DNA of 64,000 nucleotides from Benincasa hispida (GCF_009727055.1 NC_052356.1:2744524-2808523); one strand, 5' to 3'; counted from the first letter of the stretch, positions 9,600 through 22,796 are shown. Numbers and translations: made by a program. Notes: generated from the letters alone by a model not told the origin.

Positions 9600-12435
9600 T
9601 TAACCAAGTAGTTTGTCCTTAAATTTAGCTATTTTGGTTGGGGAGCCATTGAATTATGAACTTTACTTGGTATTTAATTTATAAACCTTTCACATGGCCT
9701 CCCAATTTCCCAAAAAGTCAATATCCATTGTTGTAAACTTCACAAAGCTCTTTCCTTTAATTTGTTCAAATTTTAAAAAAAAAAAAAAATGAAGCTCTTT
9801 GCTCCAAATTGCAGCCATGGCAAATGGTTGTATCTGAAGGAGGGTTTAAATATTCATTAACTAGCTAGGTTTAAATTAGATTTTGATATTATTTTTCGTT
9901 GTACTCTTAAAAATACTTATTCAAGAATGATTTGCATGCATATTACAATAACATTATTGATTTAAGAGGTGATAGTTTCATTCATCTGAAGATATTTTAA
10001 CTTTACTCTCACTAATTATTAACATTTTATGAATCAATGGGTGATGGACGTTTTTAGAATTTAGGAAAAACTATCTTCTTAGTCCCTAGATTTGGAAGAA
10101 TATGCGTGTTTGGTGTATACGTTTTCAAAATATAAGTTTCTAGTCCGACTTTTTTAGAATAGGTGCATTTTGTCACTGTTCAAAATATACATTTTTTAGT
10201 TCTCGAGTTTTTAAGAATGAGTTTAAAATGTCCCTGAAGTATATGACTTTTTGAATTAGAAAATAAGTTTAAACTAAAAATAATTTTGAGAGAAGAGAGA
10301 GAATTTTTTAATTTATTTTTCTAATTTAAAATAATACAAAGAATTTTCTACAAATACTTTTTAAACATATTTTTAGAAATTTAGAAACCTAAAAAAGTAC
10401 CTTTTCAAAATTTTGATGATCAATTGCACATATTCTTACAATTTCGGACATTAAGAAACTAGAATTTGAAAACTCCATGACCAAACACACATTTTTCAAA
10501 ACTAAAAGATAAATAGTGAGGGTCTTATTTGGTAGCAAATCTGAAAATAAAATTTTGAAAATAAAGGATTCAATGAAAACAAAATTTTGTTATTTATATT
10601 TTCAGATATGTGTTTAGTAGTAGAGATTCAAAATTTTGATTTTAATTTAAACAATTGTCTTAAATGTGTTTGATACTATATTTATGAACCATAAACAAGT
10701 TGTAGATACTTAGTACTAGATATTAGGTTGACTATAACTAATTAAGTAATTTATGATCTTGTTTCACTAATTAAGTAATTTATGATCTTGTTTCATACTA
10801 CATATTTTAATTTTTAAAAAAATAAATTGAGTTAGTAACATAAAATGTTATATTTCTAAACGTTCCTATTTTTATTTAATATGATTTTTCATTTTAAAAT
10901 TTTTAAAATTCAAAAACTTGGATATACCGATAACAGTTTCCAAAACCTACATTGTTTTGGTTACCAAATTCAAAAACAGATTTCAAAAACAAAATCCAGA
11001 TTATTAGTTAAATATATATTTGTTAAACTCATTTAATCTGAGAAGATAAATGTTCATATAATCCTAATTAGTAAAAAAAACAAAATGTCTCCATCAATAA
11101 TGTGTTAGTGATATAAAAGGATAAAAGGGAATTAGGTAAAGACTATTTAAAAAGCATGTAATATATATATATATATATATATGGTCAAAGTTTGCAAGAC
11201 TATACTAGAAATAGGAGAATTTAAAGTGCCACCCATTAAACTTTCCTTTAATCTTAGTTTTTGAGCTTCCAGCTAACCTACGGATTCATCGTATTTTATC
11301 ATTTACTCAAAGTCATGGTATATATTTATTATATGTAAAATAATGGTAATGACCAAAATAATTAGTTCTTAAAAAGTTAAGAAATTTAAACACTTTGATC
11401 CCATAAAATAATAAGAAGAAGAAGAAATAAACAGCTTAAAGACCCATATAAACTACATGCAAATCACTCAAATAATAACAGCAAATATCAATTTACACTC
11501 TAAATTTTGTTAGTTGTATCAATTTAAATAATTTAAACCCTGAATTTTGCTAAATGTATCAATTTAAGCCTCGAACTAATAACTGTATCAATTTAAATAT
11601 AGAATTTTCTTAAATGTATCAATTTAAATCTTGTAGTTTCATAAGTATATCAATTTTTAAAGTCTCCATTATATTTTATTTGAATGGAAGTTTAAGGTCT
11701 AAATTGTACGCTGTCAGCCGAACGTCGAAGTGAGTCTCATAAAAGTTTAGAATTTAAATCAACACAATTATTAATTTGAAATTTAAGTTGATTCTACTCT
11801 AAAATTCAGGGATAAATTTCAAGAGTATAAGTCGTTATATATCCAAATAATAAATATTGTAAGTGTGAAATATTTTGGGGGAAAAAATAAGTTTTTAAAC
11901 TAATTAAAGCTATTAATTTTAAAATAGATGGGGTTGACTTAATAGGTGTAGGTCTCCTCTCTCCAGCACTAAATAATTAGTAAACGACTTCATTTGTAAG
12001 CATTGATTCGTTGAAGGTACGCTTTGCTTCCATTTTGGACTCATTCTATATTTTTCTCAAAGTTTTATTTAATTAATATTCACTGTCTTTGCTCTTACTC
12101 CAATACCTTTCTTTTTTGTTTTCTTTACCTACAAACATTTGGCTCTGGTAATTGTTTTTTCTCTAACGTCCTTCATTCCTATTTAATAATTATAATAATA
12201 ATCAAGAAAAATAAATAAATAGTACCTATATATACCATAAAATATGTAGTATACCCAAATGGACAAAATGACAGATTGATCAGCCAATTGGAGTTTAATT
12301 GAAGTTGGTCTTGTCTCTCTAATGTATATCTTCGTACAATAAGATAAAAGGAATTAAATTAATGTTAGCAGGTAGGTCACATAATGTTGTAAATGAATGG
12401 TAGGATTTTGATAACAAAATGAATGTTAAAAAGTT
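9600..12435. other. AT-rich intergenic DNA with small repeats, no gene seen
   Basis: Contents: a region with loosely inverted ends around 10515-10990 (TTTGGTAGCAAAT...TTGGTTACCAAAT), probably an old MITE; a perfect 29-bp tandem pair at 10738-10766 and 10767-10795; an (AT)n run at about 11161-11183; and a degenerate series of GTATCAATTTAAA at about 11490-11670. No coding region is supported. Confidence 0.55.
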
Positions 12436-13243
12436 GTCGGTCTTTAGTAGAGTGACATGTAGTTAATTGATGTTGGATAATTTAATTAAAAAATTTAATT
12501 GATTACCGAAGTACCATTAGAGCTTCAATCTGCAAATACATAAGATCCCCTGTAGTTCAATTGAGAATTATTTTTTGTTTAATTTGAATTGTTCAAATTA
12601 ATTGAGGGAATTAATTGTATATGATATAATTGATTAAATTAATTATATGTGATATAATTAATATAATGTATTTGATACATTATAATATAAAGTTTATTTG
12701 AGAGGAATTAAATATTTGAATATGATTCAAATATTAATTATATAGATGAGATTTCATATAATTAAATTTAGTATAAATGTGATTTATATTAAAACCCATA
12801 AATAATTGAGAGAATTAAAACTATAGGTTATATTGTATTTGATACAGTATAAAAACTATAGGTTATATTTGATATAACATAATATATATATATATAAGTT
12901 AGTTATTATATATATTTATAATTATTAATTAAATTAAATTAGTTTAAATTTAAATTTAATTAAAGGGTGGGAGTTACAACTCACTCCCTCCTCTTAATTC
13001 TCTCAATTCAGTCGTGTAGAGGGGGAAGTTGTTTTTTATGTTTTCATTTGTCTTCTTCGTCCGATTTTACAGAGAATTTTCTCTGGTTTTCTCCAAGAAA
13101 AGTACAGAGAAGAAAAGAGTTATTTTCTCCCTCTCATCCTCTCCTCCCTTTTCCCAAAAGTGCAGAGCCCACCACTCCTGCAAAATCTCATCCCAAGAGA
13201 ATACAAAAGATTCTCAAGTGGTGGTGTCTTCATTTGGGATCTC
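12436..13243 (+). mobile_element. 3' part of an LTR, truncated by the next LTR
   Basis: From GTCGGTCTTTAGTAGAGTG the sequence follows the order of the LTR at 13244-15622 from its position near 14130: the GAGAATTA segment, the long AT stretch, then the CT-rich end. It is about 40% shorter than its neighbour and lacks the 5' half, and the next LTR begins directly at its end. It looks like an older copy cut by the newer insertion. Confidence 0.6.
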
Positions 13244-15622
13244 AATATTGGGATTGGTGTCCTAATTCTCCCGGAGTCTCGTAGTTTGTAATATATACAC
13301 ATTGTTATGAATAAAATAAGAGTTATTTTATTTAGCATTTACTCATATCCAATAAACAAAGCTCCATGGTTATTGTATGTAAACTTAAGCATGTATATGA
13401 GATATACAAGTGGATCATGCCTTAAGGGTTAACCGAAAAAGGTAGGTAGTATAAGCATTAAGGAGGGATACCTGATCCTGGTGACACTATGGATACGACC
13501 CACTTTGTAGAGGTTTGCAAGTGTTGTGAACTACTAAAGATGGTACATCCTGACCATTCATGTGGAGACATGCGAGCGGGGTGTCCTATACAAAGAGTTT
13601 GTATAAGACCGAACCAAAGATGATTCGTCTCTATATATAACGTCGTTGATACTGTGATACTAGAGACTTACATCTCACCTAAACGACCATAGGTGACATG
13701 AACTCAATCTTGAGTATTTTAGGAACTCCTGCCTTTAAGGGCAGTCCTTTGATTAGTATGGGTGAGAGTGGCTAGATTGCCAACTCAGCATGCCTACCTT
13801 TTTAGGGATTTGTCTGATTTGGGAGCTAAGAACTCAGTTACACAAGATGGAATTCACTCCTTCCTTGAAGTAGGGGTAAGTAGATAGATTTCTCCCTCCC
13901 TTAAGGGCTGATTCCGGGGCTTGAACATAGTGGCCACAACTTCTCTTTGGAAGAAAGGACTCAGTCATAATAGGACTATGATTTATATTCATTAGAGGGA
14001 TAAATGGTACTTAAGAAGTTAGATATAACTACAGGGGCATAACGGTTATTGACCCAGTTGTACTTAGGTTATCGCACTGTTGATTGGTTGATATGGACAC
14101 ATAATATATCTGCAATAAGAAGAGTTTAGTTGTCAATCTTTAGTGGAGTGCCTGGCAGTTAACGAATGGTGAATCCCGTGACTAAAGAGTTTAGTCAGCT
14201 ATTCACGTACTGTTAGAGCTAAGCTACAGGTCCATAAGGTCCCCTTGGTAGCTCAATGGATTCAAGTTGAGAATCAGTTCTTGGTGTTGATTTGAAATAT
14301 TCAAATTGACAAGAGGTAATTTGATTATATATGATATGATTGGTATGATGTATGAGATACATCAAGTGGAGGTTTAATGTAACGGAGATTTACATTAAGT
14401 ACCATGGAATTGAAAAGGAGTTATGGTTTATATGTTTCATGAGATGAAATATTAAAACTATAGGTTATAAATATAATATGGTAAGTTGGTTATCATATAT
14501 ATTTATAATAATATAAATTATTAGATAATTATCTCTTTTTCTCTAATAACCAATTGAGTGGGAGGTTATTGGTGGTTTCATGGTAACCGTGAGATAAAAA
14601 GAAAAATATTTTCCTAAATTTAGTTGATGATTTTGTGAGAATTTCTATTCTCGGCAAGTTACTCACAGAAAGGTTGTCAAGTGAATCAGATTCACTACAC
14701 GACAGTTGAAGAGAGACTAGACAATCGTAGAGTGATACTACACGATAGTTCACTCAGTTGGCCGATAGCTAAATGATCGTGCAGCTTCTTCTAAACGATT
14801 GGGCATCGTCTATACAATAGACTTGTCATCTCCCACTTGCTCAATCGTTTACACGATTGTTCCTCCGGTCTCTTCCTCTAACCAAGTCCACACAGAGCCC
14901 ACACTTCTGAATTCTCAATGGAGAATATCAAGGTAGCCATTGTGGTGGTGTCGTACTCAACTCGACATAGTCGAGGTTATTGGAGGTCATTTGTTGAGTT
15001 CGCTGTGTTCGTGATCTTGGAGATCACTGAGTTCGTGGTCGTTGTGATCGTGCTGTGGTGCGGTCAAAGTGTTCGAGCATTCGAGTTTGCAATCTTGCTG
15101 ATTATTCGAGCGTTCTGGTCGTTGTGATCGTGCTGTGGTGCGGTCGAAGTGTTCGAGCATTCGAGTTTGCAATCTTGCTGATTATTCGAGCGTTCGTGAT
15201 CGAGAGTGTTTGAAGATGAGTCTTCAAAGGTATGCGAATTCTTCCCTTGATCTTATGAATAGCATGCTGTAATTTCGTTTTGTGCATGACCAGTTTGTTT
15301 TCATTTTTGTACTGTAATTGTTGTTGTTCAAATACGAATGGAATTTGGAACAATCCTTCCGCTGCACATGGAAATCCTCATGTCCGATTTCCTTCACCTG
15401 GTTCTTGGAAATTGAATTGGAAGATCAAAACGTTCGTGATCGGATCAAGGGACTACACGAAGAAGATTGGCTTCAAGGGTAAGTTTCTTCTTCCTAATTC
15501 ACTCAAAGCATGCTATATTTTGTTAATGCATAATTTTTTCTTGTTCTGTAAATTGGGATTCTATGAAAAATTAAAGTTAGGACTGATCCTCTTCTGCTGC
15601 GGAGCCTTCATCGGTTCCTTCA
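13244..15622 (+). mobile_element. 5' LTR of a retrotransposon (about 2.4 kb)
   Basis: Start TATTGGGATTGGTGTCC aligns with the 5' end of the LTR at 60566 (minus strand), and the end GGTTCCTTCA lies two bases before a primer-binding site. Inside are the conserved family blocks CAAGTGGATCATG (13410), GACATGCGAGC (13568) and GAATTCACTCC (13849). The ORFs at 14918-15127 and 15280-15717 lie in this LTR or its leader and are not genes. Superfamily cannot be fixed from the LTR alone; the tRNA-Met primer suggests copia or a chromovirus. Confidence 0.75.
15036..15195 (+). repeat. 80-bp tandem duplication inside the LTR
   Basis: Two adjacent copies with period 80 (TGGTCGTTGTGATCGTGCTG at 15036 and again at 15116) differ at one or two positions. 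Confidence 0.85.
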
Positions 15623-15624
15623 AT

Positions 15625-15640
15625 TGGTATCAAAGCCAGG
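15625..15640 (+). other. Retrotransposon primer-binding site (initiator Met tRNA)
   Basis: TGGTATCAAAGCC is complementary to the 3' end of plant initiator tRNA-Met except for one base (expected TGGTATCAGAGC). It follows the LTR end by two bases, which marks 13244-15622 as a 5' LTR. Confidence 0.75.
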
Positions 15641-16514
15641 TTTTTTGTCCAATTTTTTTTTCCAAAAATTGTTTTACAGAGTTTTGGTGGGTGCATTATG
15701 TGATGTTATTCATGTGATGAATGGTTTACAATTATGGATGTTTTTGGGATTGGACTCTTTTAGATTTGTTGCTTTATTTTTCAAAATTGGTTTGTAAAGG
15801 CCCCTGTTTTGGGCATAATTTTTGTGATCGAGTCTATAATTTATTGTTTTTCTGTTGCTCGTGTTGTTCCCGATGAGTTTCTATAAAAATCAAGGGCAAA
15901 ACAGAGGAAATTCGAAGGAGATCACGACTGTACAGTGCAGACTGTACCGCAGAAGAATAATGATTTCTTCTTTCTATAGCGTTTACGCTTCAAGACGAAA
16001 AGAACAAATCGATTCTTCTCTGATTTAGTTCCTAATCTGATGTTTGCTTGCAGTTCAGTCAGTTCGAGCGGTTTGGGTCTGATTCGGGTGATGGACGGTT
16101 CAGTTCGTGCAGTTCAAGACCCGGTTCATTTATTTTAAACCGATTGACTATTAATTTGTAATAGTTAGACTTTTTTATTAATTAAATTAATATAAATATT
16201 ATATTAATTTAATTTAATTAATTATTTAGATATCCAATCCCAGTCCATTAATTGTTTTAAATTATACATTTGATGTATGATTTAATTTTAAATTCATTAT
16301 TCATGCATCAATGTATATTATAAATATTATAATATATAGTTGCATGATTTAATTTTATAGCATGTTCATGCATCATATAATATAAGTGTTATACTATATG
16401 CTTGCATGCATTAATAACATAGTCATAGTTGCATGATTTAATTTTATAGCATGTTCATGCATCATATAATATAAGTGTTATACTATATGTTTGCATGCAT
16501 TAATAACATAGTCA
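15641..16514 (+). mobile_element. Retrotransposon leader region with 89-bp tandem repeat
   Basis: Untranslated leader downstream of the primer-binding site; no gag frame is found before another element begins near 16515. A tandem pair of period 89 occupies about 16337-16514 (TAGTTGCATGATTTAATTTT repeated), with a single visible difference. Confidence 0.5.
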
Positions 16515-17945
16515 TGTGTAAGCTCTCAAAAAGAGCTATTATTCTTAGCTTAATTTAGGCTCGTTAATAGATTTTATGTTTTTATTGTCTTATTTTGTAG
16601 GTATCATGCACCGAGGACGTAGAACCAAGAAATCGGAGTCAAACGGGACTAATTTGAAGCAATTTGGAGGTGATTTGAACAGCCAGGCTTCAAAACAGTG
16701 AAAATTATGAAACTGCCATTGTCACAGGGTTGCTACGCTAGTCTGACGCTCTAAGACAAAATGCGTAGTGTTGCAATGCTATTTACAACATTGCAACGCT
16801 CCGAAGTTGCACAACGCCAACGTTGTAACGCTGTTTTCAGCATTGCGACATTGCTATCTTTCCTATAAATACTCCCCTTCGTCTTTAGGTCAAAATATGC
16901 CGAGTTTTGGAGGCCAAATCGATAGAGGCCGAAGTTAATCTTCATTCTTCTTCTATTTCCTTCAATTTTCAGTATCTTTAGGTTAATTTTTATTTTATTT
17001 TCGGATTATGAACGTGTATTGGAACGTATCCCGTCGGTTTGTCTATGAATCGATGAGGTCATCTTTTATTTAGTTCTTAGATCGAACATTCTTTGTATTT
17101 TAATGAGTTTTTTGTTCAATTTCTATGCTTTAATTTTGAATTATGTTTTTCTTGAATCTTGTTTAATTTAGACTTACTTTTCTGTGTTAGATTGATGCCC
17201 TTATCATGAACGCATGTCTTCGCTAGTTAAATTTGAGCTCACACGCATCCTTGTAATCGTCCATGCTTTGAATTTACCCTTGTAGTACTGATTAGATGAA
17301 CATGCTTAGGTTTATAGGCTAGTTTTGAATCTTTGCATCGCACATTTAATTCAGATTTAAAGAATAAATTGATTATTTGAACATGGTTGTCCTTACACTT
17401 GATCAACATAGTTGAATCCCGAATCTTAATGCATGTGTTTCTAGTTCTTTACGACAGCTAAGGACCCAATTGCATCTAGAAGCATGTAGGTTAGTTAGTG
17501 CTCGACTTTCCAGCCTTAATTACGAATTAGGACGCTCGATTGATTCGGATTATTTGATTTTTGGGCTAATAGAGATTAGTTAATTTGCATCAATTGGGTA
17601 GTTATGTATGCATAATTCAAATTTATGATATGTTAGCTGAAAACATTGATTTAATTTATATTGAACGACTACTTGATCCGAGAACTAAATGAATCAATTA
17701 CCGTTTCATATATCCATTGCACTTTATTTTAATTTCACGCATGTTTTCTCTTCCACATAAAAACCCCCCATTTATCGCTCTGGTTAGAAAATTAACTTAA
17801 CGAAACCAATCACACTTCTCTGCGGATCGACTCAGACTTACCACTGTTACTATGTCTTTGTATTAATAGGAGTAGTTCGGTATTTACAAATTTCTTTTGC
17901 TTCGGTTTGGAGTCGAATTAACGATATCGATTCTCGATTCGAACA
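16515..17945 (+). mobile_element. LTR of a gypsy-like, probably non-autonomous element
   Basis: Begins TGTGTAAGCTCTC and ends TTCGAACA (TG...CA) three bases before a primer-binding-like site. Near its end it carries the block GCGGATCGACTCAGACTTAC, shared with the LTR-like region at 62650-64000 as GTGGTTCGACCCCGTACTTA in the reverse strand. A CGTTG/GTAACGC-rich zone at 16735-16860 also has a counterpart at 63740-63960. Confidence 0.65.
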
Positions 17946-17948
17946 AAA

Positions 17949-17967
17949 TGGTGCCGCTGTCGGGGAA
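17949..17967 (+). other. Primer-binding-site-like sequence
   Basis: TGGTGCCGCTGTCGGGGAA resembles the TGGCGCCGTTGCCGGGGA site, usually assigned to tRNA-Asp in Athila/Tat-type gypsy elements. It lies directly after the LTR end. Confidence 0.6.
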
Positions 17968-18049
17968 GCCATTGACGTTTCATTAGTTAAATTTCTAGTT
18001 AGGGTATTCTTTTTCTTTTGATTTGTTTTTCTTTTTGTGTCAATATTTT

Positions 18050-18802
18050 AAGCATGGACAGATATCATCAGCAAAGATGGGAACAATCGAGTTTGGCTTA
18101 GTGACGAGGCACGTGACCTTCAAGGTCAACTTGCTGAGTTAACTTCTTTGGTTAGTCAGTTTGTTGTAGGTAACCCGCAGTAGGTGCAAGCATGTAGGAC
18201 TGATCACCCTGAGCAGGCATGCCCAAGCTCGCAGTAGAGCCCTATACCACGAGACTACTCCATGGGAGGGTATCCTAGTTATATGGATGACGATTTTCAT
18301 CAGCCCAGATGGGAGGAGTCCTATGACTATGGAAACCTAGGATGGGACTAGTTCTACTATGATTCACCCCTGCCACATCCGACATGTCAATGCATGCTCA
18401 CACCGTTGACTTGGGTATGTCATTAGAAGATTTGATTAGACAACTTACTATTAACTTGTCTTTAAGCAAGAAATGCACGACCTCCAGGAGAACATTAGTC
18501 TTCAGACTGAGGTTGGAACTGATCTTCAGAGTTTGAGAGACTCAGTCACTCAATCTTCTGATTCAATTGAGACAGGATGCGAACCCCTGCTACACACATC
18601 TTTCGACATCACCAAGGCGTGCGATGATGAGATAATCTATGTCGGCATTGAGGAAGAGTTGGAGGATAGCATGCCATGTCTAGAACCAGTCTGTGAGGAC
18701 TATGGAGAACCTAAGCCTAAACCCGTCGATTTCCTGGTGATAGAGTTAGAGGTTGAAAAACATCGCCCTATTCTATCGTCTGGTATATCGTATATTTTTT
18801 AG
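18050..18802 (+). pseudogene. Degenerate gag-like region of the non-autonomous element
   Basis: Reading frames broken by several stops give fragments such as ARDLQGQLAELTSLVSQFV (about 18105-18170) and GGYPSYMDDDFHQP, then an open stretch at 18473-18802 that is acidic and starts MHDLQENISLQ. The character is that of a plant gypsy gag. No protease, reverse transcriptase or integrase motif follows. A purine-rich TTGGGAGTGGGG near 19227 could be the polypurine tract. Confidence 0.5.
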
Positions 18803-19245
18803 TTTTGTTCTTCTTGTTCTCAAGAGTCAATTGAGTCAGAGTCTTTATTTTCAGTTGAATCAGTCCTTGAGTCTTTTGATTCTTTCTTTTTACCTTTTTT
18901 GTCAAAAATTAAAAATTCCAAATTCGACCTGTCTGGTTCTCTTCAAAATATGGATAGGGGACAAGTCATGTCAAGGAATCGATGTTAAAAATTTGCCCCT
19001 CCTAGAGGGAGCCAGGTGATAACATTTATTGCTTTCTTTATTTGTTTTCTGGATTAGGTTTCTTTTTCTTTTAAACCTAGAAGAGAGGGTAGCATCTTTT
19101 TTAAAGGCGAGCCTGACCACCATGATCTCGTGCGAGACATTGCTATCAGAGGAGGTTTTTTGTTTTCTTATTTTTATTCTTTCTGAGCTATACTTGAAAT
19201 ATATTAGGGACAATGTATATTTTTAAGTTGGGAGTGGGGTACCTG

Positions 19246-20530
19246 TTGGGTAGTATGTTATGTGCTTTGATTGCCTTGCTTGTCATCCATTTGCTCTGTT
19301 GTTATCATGATAGTAAATGGCGCACTCTTTCTGTAATGAAATTTGCATGAAAGAATGTTAGGAATGCATGATCATCTTTGGAGAAAATGCCATGAGGGCC
19401 ACGACGTTACCCTGTGTCGTTGCAGCACTTCGAACTTTGATAGATAGACACAACGCACGCGTAGGGCGAAGCGTGGCACTTCATTGCCTACCCCCTTTGT
19501 GCTTCAATAAAGGATGCCATCGCCGCGATGCTACCTCGATTTCTATATATATTCTCTTTCTCTTTTAGGGTTTTTCATGGTGGAAGCATGAAGTTCATGG
19601 AGTTCTTCAAATTTTCTCCTTTTTCTTCATATTTGTATCATCTTAGTGTAGGATTTTAATTTTGTTTTGGGTTGTAATCAAGGATTTGGAGCTCCCCCTC
19701 TTCTTCTTATCCATGAGATGTTGAGGTAAAGATTTCTTTCTAGTTAAGAAGCAAGACCTATGTAATTTTCTTGAGATTTTTGTGGATTGGACTGAATGTA
19801 TTTTGTTTTATGCCTTCTTTGAATCTTGTTTCATTTAAATATATGTTGGTGTGTGGATTGATGCCCCTATCATGAATGTATGCCTTAGCTAATCGATTTT
19901 TGTTTGCATGTTTCCTTTGTTGTTCGTCTTGCTTAAAATCACTAAAGTACCAATGGTTGAATCATGTATGCTAGGAAGATAGGCTTTCCATAGACCTGAA
20001 TGCATGTTAAACCTAGATTCAAAAATAAATTGATTAATTAAGTAGGTATTTCCCATTAATTAATCACACAATGGAATCTTAGGGCTTAATGCAAAAGATG
20101 TTAATTCTATTTCGCCGTTTTGAACCCAATAGGATTGATGCATTTAGTTCAATTAGGGCTTAAGCTTTAGTTAATACTTGGGACGCTTGCTTAGTTTGAC
20201 CGAATGATTTGGTTGCATGTAGCATCGTTGAGTTAGGTTAGGTTAATTAGGCCATTGTGCATGCATAAATCAAATGCATGTTTAACAAAAATCGATTACT
20301 GAAATTACATATGTTCCCTCTTGCTCTCGAAACTAGATAAATCCAATTCTAAATTACATTTACCCGCTACTTTTATTTTTCTTGCATTATCACTATCCAC
20401 ACCAACCCCCTTCCCCCATTTTCGCTCGTAGTAGTAGGAGTATAGTTCGGTAGTTTATAAATTTCATTTGATTGGTAGAGGTCTGCAAGCGAAGTAAATC
20501 CCTCATATCATTAACCTTCTTTTAGTTATT
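19246..20530 (+). mobile_element. Probable diverged 3' LTR of the gag-only element
   Basis: Segments run in the same order as in the LTR at 16515-17945: TTCTTTGAATCTTGTTT (about 19815), TTGATGCCCCTATCATGAA (19859), and GGAGTATAGTTCGGTAGTTT near 20437 against GGAGTAGTTCGGTATTTAC near 17869. The similarity is patchy, so this may be an LTR of a related element and not the true partner. The outer border is uncertain. Confidence 0.5.
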
Positions 20531-21499
20531 TGTATTTTTAATTGTTTGAAGAAATCAAATAATACAATCACACGCTTTTGCGCTTATGCGGTTTTGTAAT
20601 AGAGACCTATATCCACGAGAAGAAGCAAATCTCGAAGATAAAACTTAAGAGATAAGTACAATTGTTTTCTATTTTTCTCTTTAACTCTTTTCTTAGTCTA
20701 AATTTATTTTCTATACTCAGGTTGATTTAGTTATAAAAATAATCGAGTTTGTTTAATAGAATTAACGATTTAATTTCTAAACTTTGGTTTGTGAAGATTG
20801 TTTTAGTCAATGAATTTCAAATATAATTTATAACAATATATACTCTTTGAACTTTAGCATTGTAATAATTTAGTTATTATACTTTTAAATTTACAACAAT
20901 TTAGTCCCTCATGTGAAAAATTCATCCAACTTAATTGTTAATTTTGATTATATAACAACTTAGACTTTATATAATTTACAAACAAACTTGCCTTAATCAG
21001 CTTATCAAATTAATGTATAAAAAATTCCATTAAATCTCCTTTTTGAGTATAACAATTATAGGATGGGGGCTTGAAAAATTCCATTAAATCTAAAATAGTA
21101 AGAAATTTCATTGAATCTTAATATAATTTGTCACTATATAAGGACTAAATCGTTGTAAATTGTAAACTATAAAATTGATATATATTATGATTCATTGACT
21201 AAATTGTTACAAATTTAAAAATATAAGAACTAAATTATTATAAATTTGAAAGTATAAAAACTAAATTATTACAAATCTAGAAAAGGGAAAAAAAGACTAA
21301 AATATTATTTTCATGAAAGTTCAATAACCAAAAAGGAATTTTAACCATTTTATTTCTATTATATTTAATGAGAGCGAATGAATAAATGTGATTTTACATC
21401 CGTGTTTTTTCGTGGTGTAATTTCACATTGTCATCAATTGGTCCAAGAATACTAACTTGTTTCCCAACATGGATATTCTTTTTAAAATCATCAACATGT
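20531..21499. other. AT-rich intergenic DNA, no gene seen
   Basis: Mostly degenerate phrases of the type AATTTAGTCC and ACTAAATTATTACAAAT on both strands, a common plant dispersed repeat. No coding region is supported. Confidence 0.45.
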
Positions 21500-21770
21500 A
21501 ACTATTTGGTTTTTGATATTTAGCTTTTTAAAATTAAGCCTATAAATACTCTTTTCATCTCTAAATTTCTTGTTTTGTTATTTATTTTTTATCAATATTT
21601 AAAAAAACTAAGTAAATTTTAAAAACTAAAAAAAATAGTTTTAAAAAACTTATTTAGAATTTGACTAAGTGTTCAATTCTTATACTTAAAAAGCTTCAAA
21701 TCATTGTAAGAAATTGATATAAAATAGATTAATTAATTTTTGAAAACCAAAAACCAAAAACAAATTGTTT
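21500..21770. repeat. MITE-like repeat, inverted copy
   Basis: Reverse-oriented relative of 8440-8695 and 26733-26992: TTTAGCTTTTTAAAATTAAG, TCATCTCTAAATTTCTT, and GTTCAATTCTTATACTTAA in the family order. Confidence 0.4.
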
Positions 21771-21776
21771 AGTCTC

Positions 21777-22143
21777 CGTTTGATAGCCATTTTGTTTTTT
21801 ATTTTTGTTTTTGAAAACTAAACTTATAATACTATTTTCATCTCCAAGTTTTTTTATTCGATATGTACCTTTTACCTGGTTTAGAAAATAAAACCAAAAT
21901 TTGAAAACTAAAAAAAATAGTGTTTGAAATTTGTTTCTACTTTTAAAATTTGACTTTAAATTTAATCATTGTACTTAGAAAGATGTCGATCATGATAAAA
22001 ATACAGAAGCAATAAGCTTAATTTTTTAAAACAAAAAGAAATGGTTATATCGGAAACTAAGAGATTATAATAAAAAACAGAGAATTTGGCTTTTAGTGAA
22101 TTATAGAAATTTTGAACTTGAATGACAGAATTGCCACCAAACA
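21777..22143. repeat. MITE-like repeat with imperfect terminal inverted repeats
   Basis: Left end CCGTTTGATAGCCATTTTG; right end read on the other strand GTTTGGTGGCAATTCTG. Internal order matches the neighbouring copy. No transposase is encoded. Confidence 0.5.
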
Positions 22144-22756
22144 AATACTAAAAATTGTTATTATAAAAGGAAAAAATGGCCAAAAAATTTATCGATTTAA
22201 TTCTTATATTTTTAAATTTGAAACAATTTAGTCCTTAAATAAGAATTTAGCACTGGACTTTATAAGGATTTAGTAACTATTGTGAAAATATTATCAAAAT
22301 TAACATATTTAACATATTTTTTTGAGTGAAACCATCTTTTTCTCTGGCTAATTTCTTTCAGCTTTTCTCTATTTTTTTATATGGAATTTAAAACTGACTC
22401 TAATAATATAATAAAATATATTTTTTTTTATTTTTTCATTTTTTCACTTATTTATTACTCGTAAATAATCTTTTTACCATTCTTGATAACCAAAACCCAA
22501 TTTCTTGAACACACAAGATCAATTTTAGTTGCAAGATTAATTAACATAATTTTTTAAGATAATCATTAACTAACTAAAAATAGCATTTCAATACAAAGAA
22601 ATAATAAACGCCAAGAAAGAGAGAGAATAGAATACAAAGAAATCACTAGAATTTCAAAAAGTGCATTTCAATTACAATTTCTCGTAAATGTTTGTTCCAA
22701 AACAAGCTTGTTTAAAAAATATATATAATACAAAAAAAAAAATTAACTAAACAAGC

Positions 22757-22766
22757 TTTATTTATT
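22757..22766 (-). terminator. Polyadenylation signals of the HPt-like gene
   Basis: Two overlapping AATAAA motifs (AATAAATAAA on the minus strand), 30-42 nt past the stop codon at 22797-22799. Confidence 0.5.
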
Positions 22767-22796
22767 CCCTAAAATCTTGATGTCTTCATTAGTCTC

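Noticed and set aside
15280..15717. 145-residue plus-strand ORF
   Set aside because: It spans the end of an LTR and its primer-binding site, so it is retrotransposon leader sequence.
16337..16514. Possible CRISPR-like repeat
   Set aside because: Only two adjacent 89-bp copies without spacers, in a plant retrotransposon leader.
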